Shown in pieces: positions 44,616-54,156 of a stretch of 64,000 nucleotides of DNA. Source of the stretch: JBEISR01 sp044337705. GTDB lineage: Bacteria; Planctomycetota; Planctomycetia; Pirellulales; Pirellulaceae. The number at the start of each line of letters is the position of its first letter. Position 1 is the stretch's first letter. The notes beneath the pieces are model-generated. The model was not told where the DNA came from. It was given only the letters and a program-made list of their open reading frames with translations, and made no database searches. The stretch covers positions 62,001 to 126,000 of the forward strand of contig JBIINB010000001.1 of NCBI GenBank assembly GCA_044337705.1, given 5' to 3'. The translations under genes and the position numbers were made by a program.

Positions 44616-45803
44616 ATGCAACGACGGATCCTTCTTCAGCAATTGCCAAGGTGGCTCGCACTGCCCCTGGCACTGCATCCGCTGCGACTTCAGGGGCACC
44701 CCAGCCTCCTAGACGACCCCTCGGAGGCGATTGGTGGACGTTGGTACCTGCGGAAGATTCCCGAGAAACCTCCAGTCTATCTCTATCGCGACGGCGACCT
44801 TCTTTGCGATCTGTTTTCCTATCACCAGCAGGATTCCAACAACGATGGAATCGCCAATGTGCGCATCACGCACGACGAGGAGTTTCTGCTGATCGAAAGC
44901 CAGGGCTATCCGAATCACCCCACGGCAATCTTCCCCAATGACTCGAACCCCAACTCCATTCTTGTCCAGCAGTTCGTCTTTCGCCTGCCATTGACACCGA
45001 AGAAAGCCGATTCGATCAGCCGATTGCCTATGGGACCGATCGGTATGGCCAGCAATGGCGTCGTCTTTTTCAATCCATTCGAAGCTGGGGGGATGAACGC
45101 GGTCGAAGGGTACTCCGAAGTCTGGCTCGACTCATGCTGCGGTCATCCACAGCAAAGTGGTGTCTATCACTACCACAAGTATCCAGCTTGCGTGAAAAGT
45201 CCATTCAAGGATGACGGAGCCAACCACTCACCGATCCTCGGCTTTGCCTTTGATGGATTCCCGATCCATGGCCCCTTCGAAAGCCAGCAGCAGTATGCTC
45301 GCGACTGTCAGGGCGACTCTGCGCTGGATGTCTGCAATGGACACGAGGATCCAGTACGTGGCTACCACTATCATGTCACGCCCAATCGGTTTCCCTACAT
45401 CATCGGAGGTTACCGGGGGATTCCCGAGCCATCAAACAATCGAGGGATCGGACGCGCGATGGCAGGAGGCCCCATCGTCGACAACCAACAAGGCTCCAGT
45501 CGCATCGGCTGGCAAATCGAATCGGTCCAACCTGGAAGTGGAAAAGCTGGATCGAACATCACCCTCACGGTCACTCTGGAATCGACATTTGCAACGACAG
45601 TAACCGACACCCCTTCCTGGTTGCAGGTTGGTCCCGTTGAAGCAACTGCAATTCGGCGAGATGGGAAGAAAATCGAAGCCGATCTATCGCTTCCAGAAGA
45701 CCTCGCCGCTGGCGCACTTCTCGATCTTCACCTGGAATTTCCAGGCCGTGGAAACCGCCCCGTCGTCATCAAGAAAAACGATCTTTTTCGCCCTCTTCCG
45801 TGA
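44616..45803 (+). CDS. YHYH-domain protein, secreted
   Basis: 395 residues from the ATG at 44616 with GGAG upstream. A short hydrophobic, basic N-terminus (LLQQLPRWLALPLALHPL) suggests export. The YHYH family marks are clear: GVYHYHKYP and GYHYHVTPNRFPY, with conserved GFAFDGFPIHGP and SCCGHPQQ segments between. Histidine-rich motifs suggest metal binding, though no activity is known. The C-terminal 90 residues look like a small beta-sandwich domain (GKAGSNITLTV). The PQQ-propeller gene starts nine bases later, so the two are co-transcribed. Confidence 0.88.
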   Translation: MQRRILLQQLPRWLALPLALHPLRLQGHPSLLDDPSEAIGGRWYLRKIPEKPPVYLYRDGDLLCDLFSYHQQDSNNDGIANVRITHDEEFLLIESQGYPNHPTAIFPNDSNPNSILVQQFVFRLPLTPKKADSISRLPMGPIGMASNGVVFFNPFEAGGMNAVEGYSEVWLDSCCGHPQQSGVYHYHKYPACVKSPFKDDGANHSPILGFAFDGFPIHGPFESQQQYARDCQGDSALDVCNGHEDPVRGYHYHVTPNRFPYIIGGYRGIPEPSNNRGIGRAMAGGPIVDNQQGSSRIGWQIESVQPGSGKAGSNITLTVTLESTFATTVTDTPSWLQVGPVEATAIRRDGKKIEADLSLPEDLAAGALLDLHLEFPGRGNRPVVIKKNDLFRPLP

Positions 45804-45812
45804 GTCTCACTC

Positions 45813-47153
45813 ATGCAATATTTCCGATCGGTCGGTACCTCGCGTCGGTCCTTCCTCTCCCACGCCATCGCTGGATCGATCTTGCCCCTCCCCCAGGGTT
45901 CTCCCCGATGCCTGGCAGATCCTCCCAAAGCGTGGAATCGCTTTCGAGGCGACCAAGGAGCCGGAGTCGGCGCGACAACGCTCCCTCCTCGCTGGGATAT
46001 CGATCGGCATCTCGCATGGCAATGCCCGCTTCCAGGCCCCGGATCCTCCAGCCCAGTCATGACGGATGAACTGGTTCTGGTCACCAGTTACTCTGGATAC
46101 GCGGAGAATCCGCAAGCTCCAGGCGATCTGCGATCGCTCTCAAGGCACTTGATCGCCGTCGATCGCAAGACAGGAGTCCAACGGTGGCGCTATGATGCTT
46201 CCTCCGAGACCGCAGAAGATCCCTTCGAAGGCTATCTGACCGAACACGGCTACGCCAGCAGTACGCCGACCACCGATGGCCAACGCGTCTATGCATTCTT
46301 CGGGAAAGATGGTGTTCACGCAGTCGACCTGGATGGCAATCGCCTGTGGCAGACTTCGGTAGGTACCCAGTCCAGCAATCGGCGTTGGGGCTCTGCCGCC
46401 AGCTTGATCCTCTACGACGATCTGGTGATCGTGAACGCATCGGAAGAGCAGCGCGCGATCATCGCGCTGGAGTCTCAGACGGGAAAGGTCCGCTGGCGAG
46501 CCGAAGGCGGGATCCTGGAACTGGCCTACGGCACTCCTTTGATCGCCAAAGATGCCGGTGGTCAGGATGTATTGATCGTCATCGCCCCAGGGGAAATCTG
46601 GGGACTGAACCCCAACAACGGAAAACTGCGATGGTATGCATCCCACAGCTTGACCGGAAATGTCTGTCCCAGTGTCCTGGTGCGAGATCAGATTGTCTAT
46701 GGCTTTGGAGGATTCCGCTCCTCCGGTTCCTTCGCAATGAAACTCGGTGGCCGTGGTGAACTCAGTAAAGATGCCTTCATTTGGCAAAGCCGCGCCAGTT
46801 CCTATGTGGCGACTCCGTTGCTACACCAGGACGCACTCATGTGGCTGGACGACCGAGGAATCGCGTGGTGCATCCGCGCCTCCGATGGCAAGGAGCTTTA
46901 TCGCCAGCGGGTCGAGGGACTTCAGGCCAGTGGAAGGCCTGTCTACGCATCCCCAGTCCTGGCAGAATCTCATTGGCTTGTCCCGAGTCGCTGGGACGGC
47001 ATCTTTGCATTCGGTCTGGGAGATTCTTACCAACTGCTGGCCCAGAACCGACTTCCCAACGACGACAGCGAATTCAATGCCACGCCGGCGATCGATCGCG
47101 GGGACCTCCTGCTGCGATCCAACAAGGCGCTCTACTGCCTGCGAAACAGTTAG
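45813..47153 (+). CDS. Exported PQQ-like beta-propeller protein
   Basis: 446 residues. The N-terminus has a twin-arginine signal (TSRRSFLSHAIAG). The body is an eight-blade PQQ-type propeller pattern with repeats such as HLIAVDRKTGVQRWRYD, VHAVDLDGNRLWQ and IALESQTGKVRWRAEGG, each about 45 residues long. No PQQ-dehydrogenase catalytic residues can be identified, so it is probably a non-enzymatic periplasmic propeller of the PQQ_2 type found in numerous planctomycete proteins. It is co-transcribed with the YHYH gene. Confidence 0.88.
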   Translation: MQYFRSVGTSRRSFLSHAIAGSILPLPQGSPRCLADPPKAWNRFRGDQGAGVGATTLPPRWDIDRHLAWQCPLPGPGSSSPVMTDELVLVTSYSGYAENPQAPGDLRSLSRHLIAVDRKTGVQRWRYDASSETAEDPFEGYLTEHGYASSTPTTDGQRVYAFFGKDGVHAVDLDGNRLWQTSVGTQSSNRRWGSAASLILYDDLVIVNASEEQRAIIALESQTGKVRWRAEGGILELAYGTPLIAKDAGGQDVLIVIAPGEIWGLNPNNGKLRWYASHSLTGNVCPSVLVRDQIVYGFGGFRSSGSFAMKLGGRGELSKDAFIWQSRASSYVATPLLHQDALMWLDDRGIAWCIRASDGKELYRQRVEGLQASGRPVYASPVLAESHWLVPSRWDGIFAFGLGDSYQLLAQNRLPNDDSEFNATPAIDRGDLLLRSNKALYCLRNS

Positions 47154-47287
47154 CGCTTTGTCACACCGATCTTGAGGTTCCTCGGACTTCTGGTCCGTCA
47201 AAAGAGACTTGCACCGATGGAGTGCACGTCCAACCTGAAAAAGGAATCAAAGCTAGTTTCGCGATTTGCCAAACCACCGTAGGCGGC

Positions 47288-48376
47288 TCAAGTGCTGGCG
47301 CGTGACTCTTCATCGATTTTCGTAAAAATCATCCGCCCCGCATTCGTCTGGTAGGTGGTCGTCACCATGACGGGCACTGTCGATCCGATCCGGTCGCGCC
47401 CCCCTTCCACCACCACCATCGTTCCGTCATCAAGGTATCCGACCCCCTGATCGTGCCCTTCCCCCGGCTTGACCACCCGCACCTGAAAACTCTCGCCAGG
47501 CATGTACTGAGGACGCAGGGCGTTTGCGATTTCATTCAGGTTGATCACGTCGACATTGTGCAACTTGGCTACCTTGTTGAGATTGTAGTCCCCGGTGACG
47601 ATTTTCCCGTCGATCTGCTTTGCCAGCAGCACAAGCTTCATGTCGACCGACTGGCCTGCAAACTCAGGAAGATCGCGGTCGTACATCTGAAAATCAATCC
47701 GCTCGTGCGACCGAAGCCGATTGAGGATATCCAGCCCGCGCCGCCCCCGAACCCGCCTCAACCGGTCCTGACTGTCGGCGATGGCCTGCAGTTCCACCAG
47801 CACAAATCGCGGCATGATCAACTGACTGTCCAGAATGGCGGTGTCGGCCAGATCCGCCAGTCGGCCATCGATCACGCTGCTGGTGTCCAGGATCAATGGC
47901 CGCCTCCCCTTCAGATCGCGAGCGAATTCAACATAAGGGATCACAAAGCGAAAATCATCCTTGGTTTGAATCAAGAGACTGATACAGCCGTAGCATAAAA
48001 CCGCCGCCAGCAGCAACTGAATGTTCCCTTGATTGGGATTGTCCTGCAGCAATGGGGTCAAAGCGACGGAAAGGAGGTAGGTCAGCAGAATGCCGACCAG
48101 CAGGCCAAAGTAAATCGCTGAAATCACCTCGATTCGCTTGCGCGGCGTCCACACGTCAATTGCGATCACCGACAGGGCCAACAGAATCACTCCCCCGAAG
48201 ATGGGGTAAGGAATCCATTCAGGCCCTTGATTGTTGCTGCGGACAAAAAGAGTTGCCACTCCGGCAGCCACCGCGATGAAGACCAAGCGAAGGATCAGCA
48301 TCGGCAGGTTGCGCACGGGGCTGGTTGGAACCCCCAGATCTTTGGTTGGATTCAGTGGCGGACGATCAAGTGACAT
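47288..48376 (-). CDS. Membrane-anchored PIN/TRAM-domain protein (YacL-like)
   Basis: 362 residues from the ATG at 48376; a GTG nine bases upstream is possible. Four hydrophobic segments fill the first 130 residues. A PIN ribonuclease domain follows with its acidic residues: LILDTSSVIDGRL, VELQAIAD, and GKIVTGDYNLNKVA. A C-terminal TRAM domain (QGVGYLDDGTMVVVEGGRD) should bind RNA. This order is that of YacL and related proteins, thought to be membrane-located RNases. It precedes no obvious operon partner; the cyclophilin gene starts upstream. Confidence 0.9.
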   Translation of the reverse strand: MSLDRPPLNPTKDLGVPTSPVRNLPMLILRLVFIAVAAGVATLFVRSNNQGPEWIPYPIFGGVILLALSVIAIDVWTPRKRIEVISAIYFGLLVGILLTYLLSVALTPLLQDNPNQGNIQLLLAAVLCYGCISLLIQTKDDFRFVIPYVEFARDLKGRRPLILDTSSVIDGRLADLADTAILDSQLIMPRFVLVELQAIADSQDRLRRVRGRRGLDILNRLRSHERIDFQMYDRDLPEFAGQSVDMKLVLLAKQIDGKIVTGDYNLNKVAKLHNVDVINLNEIANALRPQYMPGESFQVRVVKPGEGHDQGVGYLDDGTMVVVEGGRDRIGSTVPVMVTTTYQTNAGRMIFTKIDEESRAST

Positions 48377-48480
48377 AGCGATCACTGGCTGGGAGAATGC
48401 GAAAAAGGGTCTGTGGAGATCCTATGGCGATTTTACTCTTCCACCAGCCAAAAACCCAAAGGCTTCACCTTTTTTAGGGG

Positions 48481-49785
48481 TCAGAAAGGAAGTTTTCCAG
48501 TCAAAGGCTTGGGGATGTAGGAACTATTCCGTTGGCGCACGATTTCGACGCGCACCATGGAGTCGGGGTTTACCCCCGCATACTCCTCTTTGGCATCCTT
48601 GGAGCTTAAATCGATCTTGGTCAGTTCCCCAAGCACTTCCATTCCCTCGATGACGCGGCCGAAGACGCAGTATTCACCGTTCATCGGGGGAGATGCGAGC
48701 AGGTCGAAAAAGAATTGAGCAGAACCGGAATCGTAATCGGTGGCCTGTGTGACCGGATCGGATCCCAGCGCGACAGCGACGCTTCCGCGAAAATGCTTGC
48801 GGGCTCTCGGGGACTTCATCTCACCTCGTACCGTATATCCCGCCGAACCACTTCCATCCCCTCGTTCGCAACCGGTTTGCGCGACGAAGTGCTTGAGCAC
48901 CCGGAAGATCGGACGCCCATCGTAGAATCCATTCTTCGCAAGGTAGAGGAAATTAGCGACCGTTTCCGGGGCATCATCTTCGAAAAGCTCCAGGACGATC
49001 ACACCTTTGGTGGTTGAGATGCGGACTCTTGGCAGATCGTCGGCCTGGGCTTCGGCTTCCCGCAACTCCAGTTCCTTCTTCCAATCCTCTTTCAGTTGCT
49101 CGATCGACTGAAGCACTTGCGGAGGGACCGCCGTATCGACCCCGCCCTGGATCGCTCGCCGCAAACACTGCTCGGAGAATTCAAAATCGTGCTCTCCGAA
49201 AGCGGCCAGTCCAGCGATGCCATCGAGATTGGGGTTTGGATACTTCTGTTCCACCAGCACCTTACCAACTTCATTCATTCCATCGAATCGGTCGGCTTCG
49301 CATTCCTCTTGGAGCATTCCAAAGAGGAGATCCCCGACGGTGGAGTATCGCTGGGAATCACTGCGATACAGGTCGATAGCCGCTTTTCGGAATCGTTGAC
49401 TTGCCTCGCGTGTAGCCTGCGATACCTTCTGCCATTCCTCCAACTTGGAATCACGATCGGCAGACAGATCGGTGTGATGCTCGACAATCTTCCGCCGAAG
49501 ATTCTTCATCTGATTTTTCAATTCAGCCAACTGCTCCCGGTAGGCTTGCGCCAGAGGGCTGCTGTCGCTCTCAGGAACCTGACCGGCATCGGGTGCAATC
49601 GCGGGTGGCTCATTACCGGTCGCGGCAGCATCTTGGCCGAAGGCCATCGGTGCTATGCCGCTGGTCATCCAAGCGAGAAGCAACCCTGGGATTCCCAAGG
49701 CCATCATTGCTTTGGCCTTTCCAGCTTGATCCATCGCCAGGCGGATCCCGCTGCGGACTAGTTCGTTTTTCTTTCCCGGTTGCAT
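48481..49785 (-). CDS. Exported cyclophilin-type peptidylprolyl isomerase with a coiled-coil N-terminal domain
   Basis: 434 residues from the ATG at 49785, chosen because GAAGAGG lies about nine bases upstream; an ATG at 49836 (inside a 16-bp repeat) gives 17 more residues. A late hydrophobic segment (LGIPGLLLAWMTSGIAPMAFG) suggests export. About 45-130 is a charged coiled coil; about 130-230 is helical. The cyclophilin domain follows: GVIVLELFEDDAPETVANFLYL, DGRPIFRV, AQTGCERGDGSG, and SAQFFFDLLASPPMNGEYCVFGRV. It should isomerise prolyl bonds during folding outside the cytoplasm. Some active-site residues differ from CypA. Confidence 0.88.
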   Translation of the reverse strand: MQPGKKNELVRSGIRLAMDQAGKAKAMMALGIPGLLLAWMTSGIAPMAFGQDAAATGNEPPAIAPDAGQVPESDSSPLAQAYREQLAELKNQMKNLRRKIVEHHTDLSADRDSKLEEWQKVSQATREASQRFRKAAIDLYRSDSQRYSTVGDLLFGMLQEECEADRFDGMNEVGKVLVEQKYPNPNLDGIAGLAAFGEHDFEFSEQCLRRAIQGGVDTAVPPQVLQSIEQLKEDWKKELELREAEAQADDLPRVRISTTKGVIVLELFEDDAPETVANFLYLAKNGFYDGRPIFRVLKHFVAQTGCERGDGSGSAGYTVRGEMKSPRARKHFRGSVAVALGSDPVTQATDYDSGSAQFFFDLLASPPMNGEYCVFGRVIEGMEVLGELTKIDLSSKDAKEEYAGVNPDSMVRVEIVRQRNSSYIPKPLTGKLPF

Positions 49786-50092
49786 TCGCAGCATCCTCTT
49801 CCGCAAGTCGAGCAAGGCGGACCCAATATTTTCCATACGCGATATTTTCCATACGCGCCAGCTGCCCCATCGGTTCGGTCACCTGGACAGCCCTCAAGGG
49901 GGTTCATGGTACGTCGCATCCACCCTGGATGGCAATTGCCTTGGAAGCCCAACGAGAAGTTTGGAGGATTCGACCAAGAAGTGCCGGAAGGTGGAAAACC
50001 GGCGAACGGACAACGCACCAGCGGTGAATCGCGTAGAATGCTGCCATGCGGCAAACAGAACCATCGCCGTCGAATCCCTTCGGAGGCTATGG
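49786..50092. other. Divergent intergenic region, cyclophilin / rsmD
   Basis: About 307 bases. The left part holds a 16-bp tandem duplication. Frames on both strands extend across it, but none begins with a ribosome site better than those chosen. Promoters for both genes must be here. Confidence 0.4.
49826..49857. repeat. Perfect 16-bp tandem duplication at the cyclophilin 5' end
   Basis: ATATTTTCCATACGCG occurs twice without a gap, at 49826-49841 and 49842-49857. On the minus strand each copy carries an ATG, in different frames; the copy nearer the gene gives the alternative start at 49836. Confidence 0.9.
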
Positions 50093-50749
50093 ATGCCACG
50101 CAAAAGCCGCTCGCCGCAACCTTCGAACTCCAACCTGCGGGGATCGGTGCGGATTATCGCCGGTTCAATGCGGGGCCGTTCGATTCCGTTTCTTGTCTCC
50201 GAAGCGACGCGGCCCATGAAGGATAAAACCAGGGGTGCGATTTTCAACATCATCGGACCGAGCCTGGAAGGGTTCCGGGTTTTCGATCTATTCGCCGGGA
50301 CTGGGATTCTGGCGATGGAGTCCTTATCCAGGGGGGCGATCAGTGCAACGGTGGTGGAGCTGGACCACCGAAGGGCCAAAGCGATCGATCAGGCAGGCAG
50401 AACCTTGTTGCTGACCTCGAGATTGCGAGTCGTTTCCGCTGATGCCTTTGCATGGTCCGAACGGTGGCTCAAGGGGACTGAAGCGTCTCCGATGGTCGAG
50501 CCTTGGGTGGTGTTCTTTTGCCCCCCGTACCCCATGTGGGATGCGGACCCAGCCCAGATGGAACGCCTGATCCAACTCTGGGCACAAGCTGCCCCAGCAG
50601 GATCGGTCTTAGTGGCCGAATCGCCGGAGCGTCGAGTCGACCACAACCTGCCATCAGCTCCTTGGCAATGGGAGTCCAGGCGTTATCCACCGGCCAATGT
50701 GCTGTTCGGATGGTATACCGTAGAGTCACCAGGCCCCGCGCTGGAGTGA
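50093..50749 (+). CDS. rsmD: RsmD-family 16S rRNA (guanine(966)-N2)-methyltransferase
   Basis: 218 residues from the ATG at 50093, which has CGGAGG six bases upstream; longer frames lack support. RsmD marks are present: VRIIAGSMRGR, then RPMKDKTRGAIFNII, the SAM motif VFDLFAGTGILAMES, and VVELD. The catalytic motif is CPPY (Cys143) where the family usually has D/N-PPY, a change worth noting. The enzyme methylates G966 of 16S RNA. The C-terminal region is normal in length. It stands alone, tail-to-tail with the PP2C gene. Confidence 0.88.
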   Translation: MPRKSRSPQPSNSNLRGSVRIIAGSMRGRSIPFLVSEATRPMKDKTRGAIFNIIGPSLEGFRVFDLFAGTGILAMESLSRGAISATVVELDHRRAKAIDQAGRTLLLTSRLRVVSADAFAWSERWLKGTEASPMVEPWVVFFCPPYPMWDADPAQMERLIQLWAQAAPAGSVLVAESPERRVDHNLPSAPWQWESRRYPPANVLFGWYTVESPGPALE

Positions 50750-50785
50750 CCTTCTGCGGTCATAGAAAGCAGGCGGTATCTCACT

Positions 50786-52108
50786 CTAAAGGTCTATCGC
50801 CGAATCGCTTGCGGGTACCCCGCGGGATCGAATCTGCGTCATGATCGAAAGGATCGCAAGGGCTGCCTGTCGCACCGCCTGTGATCTTGCCTGGGGCGTG
50901 TTGCGACTTTTATTGGACCGTGGCGGAATGGCAGGCCAATCGATCGACCAGCGATTCTTCTCCTTCAGCTCGCCAAGTTCCTCAAGCTTGTCGAGCAACA
51001 GTTGCAAGGTCGCTTCCCCAGGGACCGTGCGGCAGATGCGGTAAGGAGCCCGGCCCGATCGCTGCCCCTTCAGTGGCTCTTCGGTAGGCGGACCCAGCCA
51101 GCGGAGCGACTGGAACAGAAGACCTGCAAGGCCCAGCCCCGAAGCGATGATCGCCAGGGGCCATTGCGATACGGCAGCTAAAAGGGCCGCGAAAACAAAA
51201 CAGATCACGGAAGTGATCAGCAGTGGCTGCTGCCACCAGACCGATCCGACAGCCTCTCTGTTTCGAACCGGCGCCGATTGCTCATCCACCTCCGGCAACG
51301 CCTGCACCTTGACAACGATCACCGAAATGTTGTCCGGTCCACCTCGGAGATTGGCCAGATCGACGAGAACGCGAGCCGCCTGATCGACATCGAGCACCTG
51401 AAGGAGATGCGACATCTCTTCATCGGATACCTGACCAGAAAGTCCATCGCTGCAAAGGAGAAATTGATCTCCCTCCCGCACGTCAAAAGGGCCCTCAAGG
51501 TCCACCTGCACCGACGGGTTGGGACCCAGCGAACGAGTGATCACATTCTTCGGAATCGCCCCCCCTCGAATCACCGCTTCACTTAATTCACCCGATGCCT
51601 CCAACTCCCAAACCAAGCTATGGTCAAATGTCAGTTGCTCCAACACCGATCCACGCAGCCGATAGACGCGGGAGTCACCGACGTGCCCAATCAGCGCCCC
51701 CTTCGGCAACAGCACTAGGCTGCTGCATGTCGTACCCATGTTTCGGAAATCAAGGTTGGCCTGACCTCTCCGGTGGATTTCGCGATTGGCTTCGTGGAAA
51801 GAATCGACGATCGATGCACCGGGATCGTGGCGTTTGGACTTCAGGTAAAAATGCCCCACCGTCTCGGCAGCCAGACGACTGGCGATTTCCCCTGCAGCGT
51901 GCGCACCCATGCCATCGGCGACCAGGAAAAGATGGCCATGATGGCGCCAGGCAATTGGCGTTTCGGCCAGCACGCTGGAGACGAAATCCTGGTTGTAGCT
52001 GCGACGCATCCCCGTTTCGCTGACGGTCGCAACGCGAACACTTGTTGCCGGCGAACAACCGCTCAAGTTGGAAGCAGTGGAATCGTTCGAATGCGTGGAG
52101 GGCGACAA
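50786..52108 (-). CDS. PP2C-family protein serine/threonine phosphatase with C-terminal membrane segments
   Basis: 440 residues. A TTG at 52108 is the best available start, with GGGAG about 12 bases upstream; no ATG comes before the domain. The PP2C core lies at about 25-265: RRSYNQD, ADGMGAHAAGE (metal aspartate), GHVGDSRVYRLR, SDGLSG and GGPDNISVIV. All usual metal-binding aspartates seem to be present. Two hydrophobic segments follow (LLITSVICFVFAALLAAV and a second), then a 90-residue cytoplasmic tail. It should reverse Ser/Thr phosphorylation; the kinase-ATPase fusion is 32 kb away, so a link is only possible. Confidence 0.9.
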   Translation of the reverse strand: MSPSTHSNDSTASNLSGCSPATSVRVATVSETGMRRSYNQDFVSSVLAETPIAWRHHGHLFLVADGMGAHAAGEIASRLAAETVGHFYLKSKRHDPGASIVDSFHEANREIHRRGQANLDFRNMGTTCSSLVLLPKGALIGHVGDSRVYRLRGSVLEQLTFDHSLVWELEASGELSEAVIRGGAIPKNVITRSLGPNPSVQVDLEGPFDVREGDQFLLCSDGLSGQVSDEEMSHLLQVLDVDQAARVLVDLANLRGGPDNISVIVVKVQALPEVDEQSAPVRNREAVGSVWWQQPLLITSVICFVFAALLAAVSQWPLAIIASGLGLAGLLFQSLRWLGPPTEEPLKGQRSGRAPYRICRTVPGEATLQLLLDKLEELGELKEKNRWSIDWPAIPPRSNKSRNTPQARSQAVRQAALAILSIMTQIRSRGVPASDSAIDL

Positions 52109-52258
52109 AGTACCGGGATCTCCCAGGAACCATTCGGCGAGGCAAAAGCTGTAGCAAGGGCAACTCCCTCACACAGCCAACCCGACACGCCATTCTAAAG
52201 GAAAACGCAGTGTCGATTCGAAGCTGGATCTGAAATTCCTTCCCAGCAGCGGAGGTTC

Positions 52259-54085
52259 TCAGGCTGCACGCGCTGGTCGCTTCAGCCGGAACAAGCCAAA
52301 GATTTCCTCGGAAGTCAGCCCCAGATTGGCAGGGCCGTTTCCCTCCGCAAAAAGCGTTTCCGCCAAGGACCTCTTCTCCTCCAGCACATGGTGGATCCGC
52401 TGCTCGATCGTCTGAATCGATGTCATCCGAGTGATCGTCACCGTACCGGCGGCTCCCAACCGATGGGCTCGATTGATCGCCTGATCCTCCACTGCAGGAT
52501 TCCACCATCGATCGAACAGAAAAACGTAGCGGCAGAATTGCAAATTCAGCCCCACAGCCCCCGCCCCATAGCTCATCAGGATCACATGGCACTTGGGGTC
52601 TGAACGAAACCTCTCGATCACTGCATCCCTTTTGTTGGAAGGCACGCGACCATGGTAATGAAGTGGCTGAAACCGCTGGAGCCGATCCGAGATTTTGTCG
52701 AGCGTGTCGACCCATTGGCTGAAGACAATCGCCTTCTGTCCACTGGCCGCTACCTCCTCCAGATCCGCCTCCAATCGCTCCAGCTTGGCACTGGAACTGG
52801 TCAAAGGATCAAAATTGCAGATCTGCTTGAGCCTCAGCACCAGCTCAAAAACATGCTGGATGGTCAGCGCATCTCCCATATCCGACAATTGGATCACCCC
52901 TTCTTCCTCGGCAGATTTGTAGCTGGCCCACTGGTCTCCGGTCAGTTCCAGCATCGCATCCCGATACATCTTGGGAGGCATCTCCGTCAGCACTTTGTCT
53001 TTCGTGCGCCGCAGAATAAAGTCACCCGTTGCCTCCCCCATCTCCCTCAAGCTCATCCCATCATGAAGAAAACCGGGCGAAAGAAATTCGAAGATGCTGA
53101 CCAGATCATCCGAAGAGTTTTCAATGGGTGTACCGGTCAATGCCCACGACCGCTGCCTGGGAACCGAACGGATGATGGAACTGGTCGAACTGTTGCGGTT
53201 TTTGATTCGCTGCGCCTCATCCAAGACCATCAAGTCAAACTGCACACCGCTTTCCTGCATGGCCTCCCAATCCCGCATCATCAGTTCATAATTGGCGATC
53301 TTGACCGGGGTTGTGGCCTGCTGCCAAATCCAGTTTCGTTTGGCTGCATCACCCTCGATGACCGCCAAAGGAATTTCAGGTGCCCAAAGCCGGAACTCCC
53401 GCACCCAATTGGTCACCAACGGTTTGGGACAGACCAAAAGGACTTTCCCCACCTCACCTGCCATCACCAGCATCCGAATTGTGGTGATCGCCTGCATGGT
53501 CTTGCCGAGCCCCATTTCGTCTGCGAGGATCGCGGCCCCGCGAGAGAAGAGAAATCCGATCCCCTCCATCTGATAAGGAAATGGCTCGAACGGAAATGTC
53601 AGCCTCGCCGAACTGACCAGCGTCTCCAGCGGCGGCTGAAGAAGGTAATAGAGACGGTCCTCGAGTTTCACCAAATCCCCCGGTGGCCGAATGCGAGTCC
53701 AGCGACTGCGGGGTGGGACATCTTCGGACGGTGGACTGCAGGGTCGCTCTTCCTGCTTGGCTTCGGCGCCAGGATTGTTTTTCGTCGCCGCTACGGCCGG
53801 ACCGGCGGCCTGACCAGCCAGTAGTCCAATCTCCGGAAAGGTGAATCCAATGGCACGAGGGATTTGACTGCGGACTTGAATCGAAAGGACGGCTGGGCCA
53901 TCTCCGTCGATCAGCGAAGGAGCCTCCCCAATCAACGGCTCCCGATTCCATGCGCACTGGATCGCAACCGCTCGCACCGGCTCTAGCTCGGTACTCCAAC
54001 ACGCGACCGCAGGTTCCCCCTTTGCCTCGGCCCCCTCAACCGCTTCCCCGTTTTCCAAATCCATCGACAGCTCTAGGCCTTCCAT
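52259..54085 (-). CDS. SNF2-family DEAD/DEAH-like helicase/translocase
   Basis: 608 residues from the ATG at 54085, with AAGGGA eight bases upstream. A 150-residue N-terminal domain has no clear family. Then the SNF2 motor: motif I DEMGLGKTMQA, II DEAQRIKN, III LTGTPIEN, and a second RecA-like domain ending with GAGAVGLNLQ and RAHRLG. The DEAQ form of motif II and the size fit bacterial SNF2 ATPases that move along DNA. It is preceded 71 bases upstream by the 239-residue protein on the same strand, probably in one operon. No nuclease or SWIM domain is present. Confidence 0.92.
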   Translation of the reverse strand: MEGLELSMDLENGEAVEGAEAKGEPAVACWSTELEPVRAVAIQCAWNREPLIGEAPSLIDGDGPAVLSIQVRSQIPRAIGFTFPEIGLLAGQAAGPAVAATKNNPGAEAKQEERPCSPPSEDVPPRSRWTRIRPPGDLVKLEDRLYYLLQPPLETLVSSARLTFPFEPFPYQMEGIGFLFSRGAAILADEMGLGKTMQAITTIRMLVMAGEVGKVLLVCPKPLVTNWVREFRLWAPEIPLAVIEGDAAKRNWIWQQATTPVKIANYELMMRDWEAMQESGVQFDLMVLDEAQRIKNRNSSTSSIIRSVPRQRSWALTGTPIENSSDDLVSIFEFLSPGFLHDGMSLREMGEATGDFILRRTKDKVLTEMPPKMYRDAMLELTGDQWASYKSAEEEGVIQLSDMGDALTIQHVFELVLRLKQICNFDPLTSSSAKLERLEADLEEVAASGQKAIVFSQWVDTLDKISDRLQRFQPLHYHGRVPSNKRDAVIERFRSDPKCHVILMSYGAGAVGLNLQFCRYVFLFDRWWNPAVEDQAINRAHRLGAAGTVTITRMTSIQTIEQRIHHVLEEKRSLAETLFAEGNGPANLGLTSEEIFGLFRLKRPARAA

Positions 54086-54156
54086 AGCCAAGTCCCTTCT
54101 GAACGACGACGCCTCAGCCGATCGAAAGCCTTAAACCCCCCTGCTCTCAGGCGCGC

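Noticed and set aside
52652..53824. A 390-residue plus-strand frame opposite the SNF2 gene
   Set aside because: The SNF2 motifs on the minus strand are complete; the antisense translation is rich in His, Arg and Pro with no fold pattern.
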